A stretch of DNA of 13,320 nucleotides from JAWLCA01 sp050485905 (lineage in GTDB: Bacteria; Pseudomonadota; Alphaproteobacteria; Rhodobacterales; Rhodobacteraceae): the NCBI GenBank assembly GCA_050485905.1, contig JBJHCH010000106.1, positions 1-13,320 on the forward strand. Direction: 5' to 3'. Positions 12,033 to 13,320 of this stretch are shown here, in pieces. The notes under the pieces were generated by a model, which saw nothing but the letters and a program-made list of their open reading frames with translations, had not been told where the DNA came from and did no database searches. The position numbers were made by a program, and so were the translations under genes. How positions within the stretch are numbered: the stretch's first letter is position 1; each line of letters opens with the position of its first letter.

Positions 12033-13320
12033 ATGACGCAAGATACCTGGGGGCAAGTCCGTGGCGAACTCATCAAATCTGTCGGCAAGAACAACTACGT
12101 CACCTGGATCGAACCCCTGAGGTTCTCGGGGCTGCGGGATGGCGTCGCGCGTTTCGAGGCGCCAACCACCTTCATCGGTGATTGGGTGTCGCGCAATTTC
12201 GCGGAAGCCATTCGCCAGCAACTGACTTTCGCCGGGGCCGAGGTGGAACGGGTCGAATTTTCCGTGCCCTCGCCGAATCGGACGGATGCCGGGGCGATGA
12301 ACGGGGCCGAGACCCGGCCGGTGACGCGGCGGACGGTGCTCCGCGTGTCGGATGACGACGATCTGCCGGGGGCGCCGCTCGATGCGCGCTTCACCTTCGA
12401 CAGCTTCGTCGTGGGCAAGCCGAACGAATTGGCTCACGCCGCGGCCCGTCGCGTGGCCGAGGGCGGGCCTGTCACCTTCAACCCGCTCTTCCTTTATGGC
12501 GGGGTCGGTCTGGGCAAGACGCACTTGATGCACGCGATCGCCCATGAGTTGCAAAAGCAGAAGCCCGAAGCGCGCGTCCTCTACCTCTCGGCCGAGCAGT
12601 TCATGTACCGCTTCATCCAGGCCCTGCGCGAAAAGCAGATCATGGATTTCAAGGGGCTGTTCCGGTCAGTCGATGTGCTGATGGTCGATGACGTGCAGTT
12701 CATCGCCGGCAAGGAAAGCACGCAGGAGGAGTTCTTCCACACCTTCAACGCGCTGGTCGACCAGCACAAGCAGATCGTCATCTCCGCCGACCGCGCGCCG
12801 GGCGAGATCAAGGATCTGGAAGACCGGATAAAGAGCCGCCTGCAATGCGGGTTGGTCGTCGATCTGCACCCCACCGACTACGAATTGCGACTCGGCATCC
12901 TGCAGGCCAAGGTGGAACTTTATCGTCAGCAGTATCGCGGGCTGGTGTTGGCCGACGGGGTGCTGGAATTCCTCGCCCACCGCATCACAACCAATGTCCG
13001 CGTGCTGGAAGGCGCGCTGACCCGGCTGTTTGCTTTCGCCAGTCTGGTGGGGCGCGAGATCACGCTCGATCTGACGCAGGACTGCCTCGCCGACATCCTC
13101 CGCGCCTCCGACCGCAAGGTCACGGTCGAGGAGATCCAGCGCAAGGTGGCCGAGCACTACAACATCCGCCTGTCCGACATGATCGGCCCCAAGCGGGTGC
13201 GCACGATCGCCCGGCCGCGCCAGATCGCGATGTATCTGGCCAAGCAGCTGACCACCCGCAGCCTGCCCGAGATCGGTCGCCGTTTCGGCGGGCGCGACCA
13301 CACCACGATCATGCACGGCG
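12033..13320 (+). CDS. dnaA: Chromosomal replication initiator DnaA (3' end beyond window)
   Basis: The first 429 residues of DnaA, the AAA+ ATPase that binds oriC boxes and opens the duplex to start replication. The N-terminal domain I begins MTQDTWGQVRGELIKSVG and is followed by a short acidic linker (to about 117). The AAA+ core shows Walker A GGVGLGKT (156-163), Walker B LMVDD (216-220) and the box VII arginine finger Arg269 in EDRIKSRL. Domain IV DNA-binding motifs follow, with PRQIAMYLAKQLT (395-407) and the signature GGRDHTTIMHG at the window edge; roughly 20-30 residues should remain. ATG at 12033 matches the family start, though its ribosome-binding site (GGGTCGGAA) is weak, which would limit translation. 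It is expressed separately from rpsT. Confidence 0.98.
   Translation, partial: MTQDTWGQVRGELIKSVGKNNYVTWIEPLRFSGLRDGVARFEAPTTFIGDWVSRNFAEAIRQQLTFAGAEVERVEFSVPSPNRTDAGAMNGAETRPVTRRTVLRVSDDDDLPGAPLDARFTFDSFVVGKPNELAHAAARRVAEGGPVTFNPLFLYGGVGLGKTHLMHAIAHELQKQKPEARVLYLSAEQFMYRFIQALREKQIMDFKGLFRSVDVLMVDDVQFIAGKESTQEEFFHTFNALVDQHKQIVISADRAPGEIKDLEDRIKSRLQCGLVVDLHPTDYELRLGILQAKVELYRQQYRGLVLADGVLEFLAHRITTNVRVLEGALTRLFAFASLVGREITLDLTQDCLADILRASDRKVTVEEIQRKVAEHYNIRLSDMIGPKRVRTIARPRQIAMYLAKQLTTRSLPEIGRRFGGRDHTTIMHG

Noticed and set aside
11760..12554. 264-codon minus-strand open frame across the dnaA start
   Set aside because: More than half is antisense to the dnaA N-terminus, and the remainder has no recognisable domain.

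Overview
High-GC alphaproteobacterial chromosomal DNA, most likely Rhodobacterales (Roseobacter/Paracoccus-like). The gene order ubiB-ubiE / mutM-enoyl-CoA hydratase-rpsT-dnaA and the DnaA, S20 and UbiE sequences fit that order. I cannot name the genus.

Right part (about 6997-13320), conserved housekeeping block. ubiE and ubiB (ubiquinone synthesis) run leftward from a divergent 85-bp promoter region. mutM (DNA repair, TTG start), an enoyl-CoA hydratase, rpsT and a 3'-truncated dnaA run rightward. rpsT ends in a textbook intrinsic terminator. It is followed by 542 bp without a convincing gene before dnaA; this gap holds four clustered GANTC sites and a 12-bp palindrome but no recognisable DnaA boxes.

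Left part (about 1-6918), accessory catabolic and transport block, all on the minus strand and in line with ubiEB. In transcription order it holds an iolB-type 5-deoxy-glucuronate isomerase, an RpiR-family regulator, a complete TRAP transporter (dctP-dctQ-dctM), an Asp/Glu/hydantoin racemase-family protein overlapping dctM by ATGA, a 358-bp gap rich in inverted repeats, and then tctB and a truncated tctA of a second organic-acid transporter family (tripartite tricarboxylate transporter). No tctC binding-protein gene is seen in the window.

How the parts may work together (inference): the RpiR protein probably controls itself and the TRAP operon through GAAA-N6-TTTC inverted repeats seen in front of both rpiR and dctP. 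The TRAP system would import an organic acid or amino-acid-like compound, and the racemase-like protein, translationally coupled to the permease, would act on it. Two departures from family norms make the substrate hard to guess: the racemase has Ser where the second catalytic Cys is expected, and the RpiR SIS domain lacks the usual serine/threonine sugar-phosphate loop. The iolB gene stands alone, with no other inositol genes in view. I found no phage, insertion sequence, CRISPR array, tRNA or rRNA.
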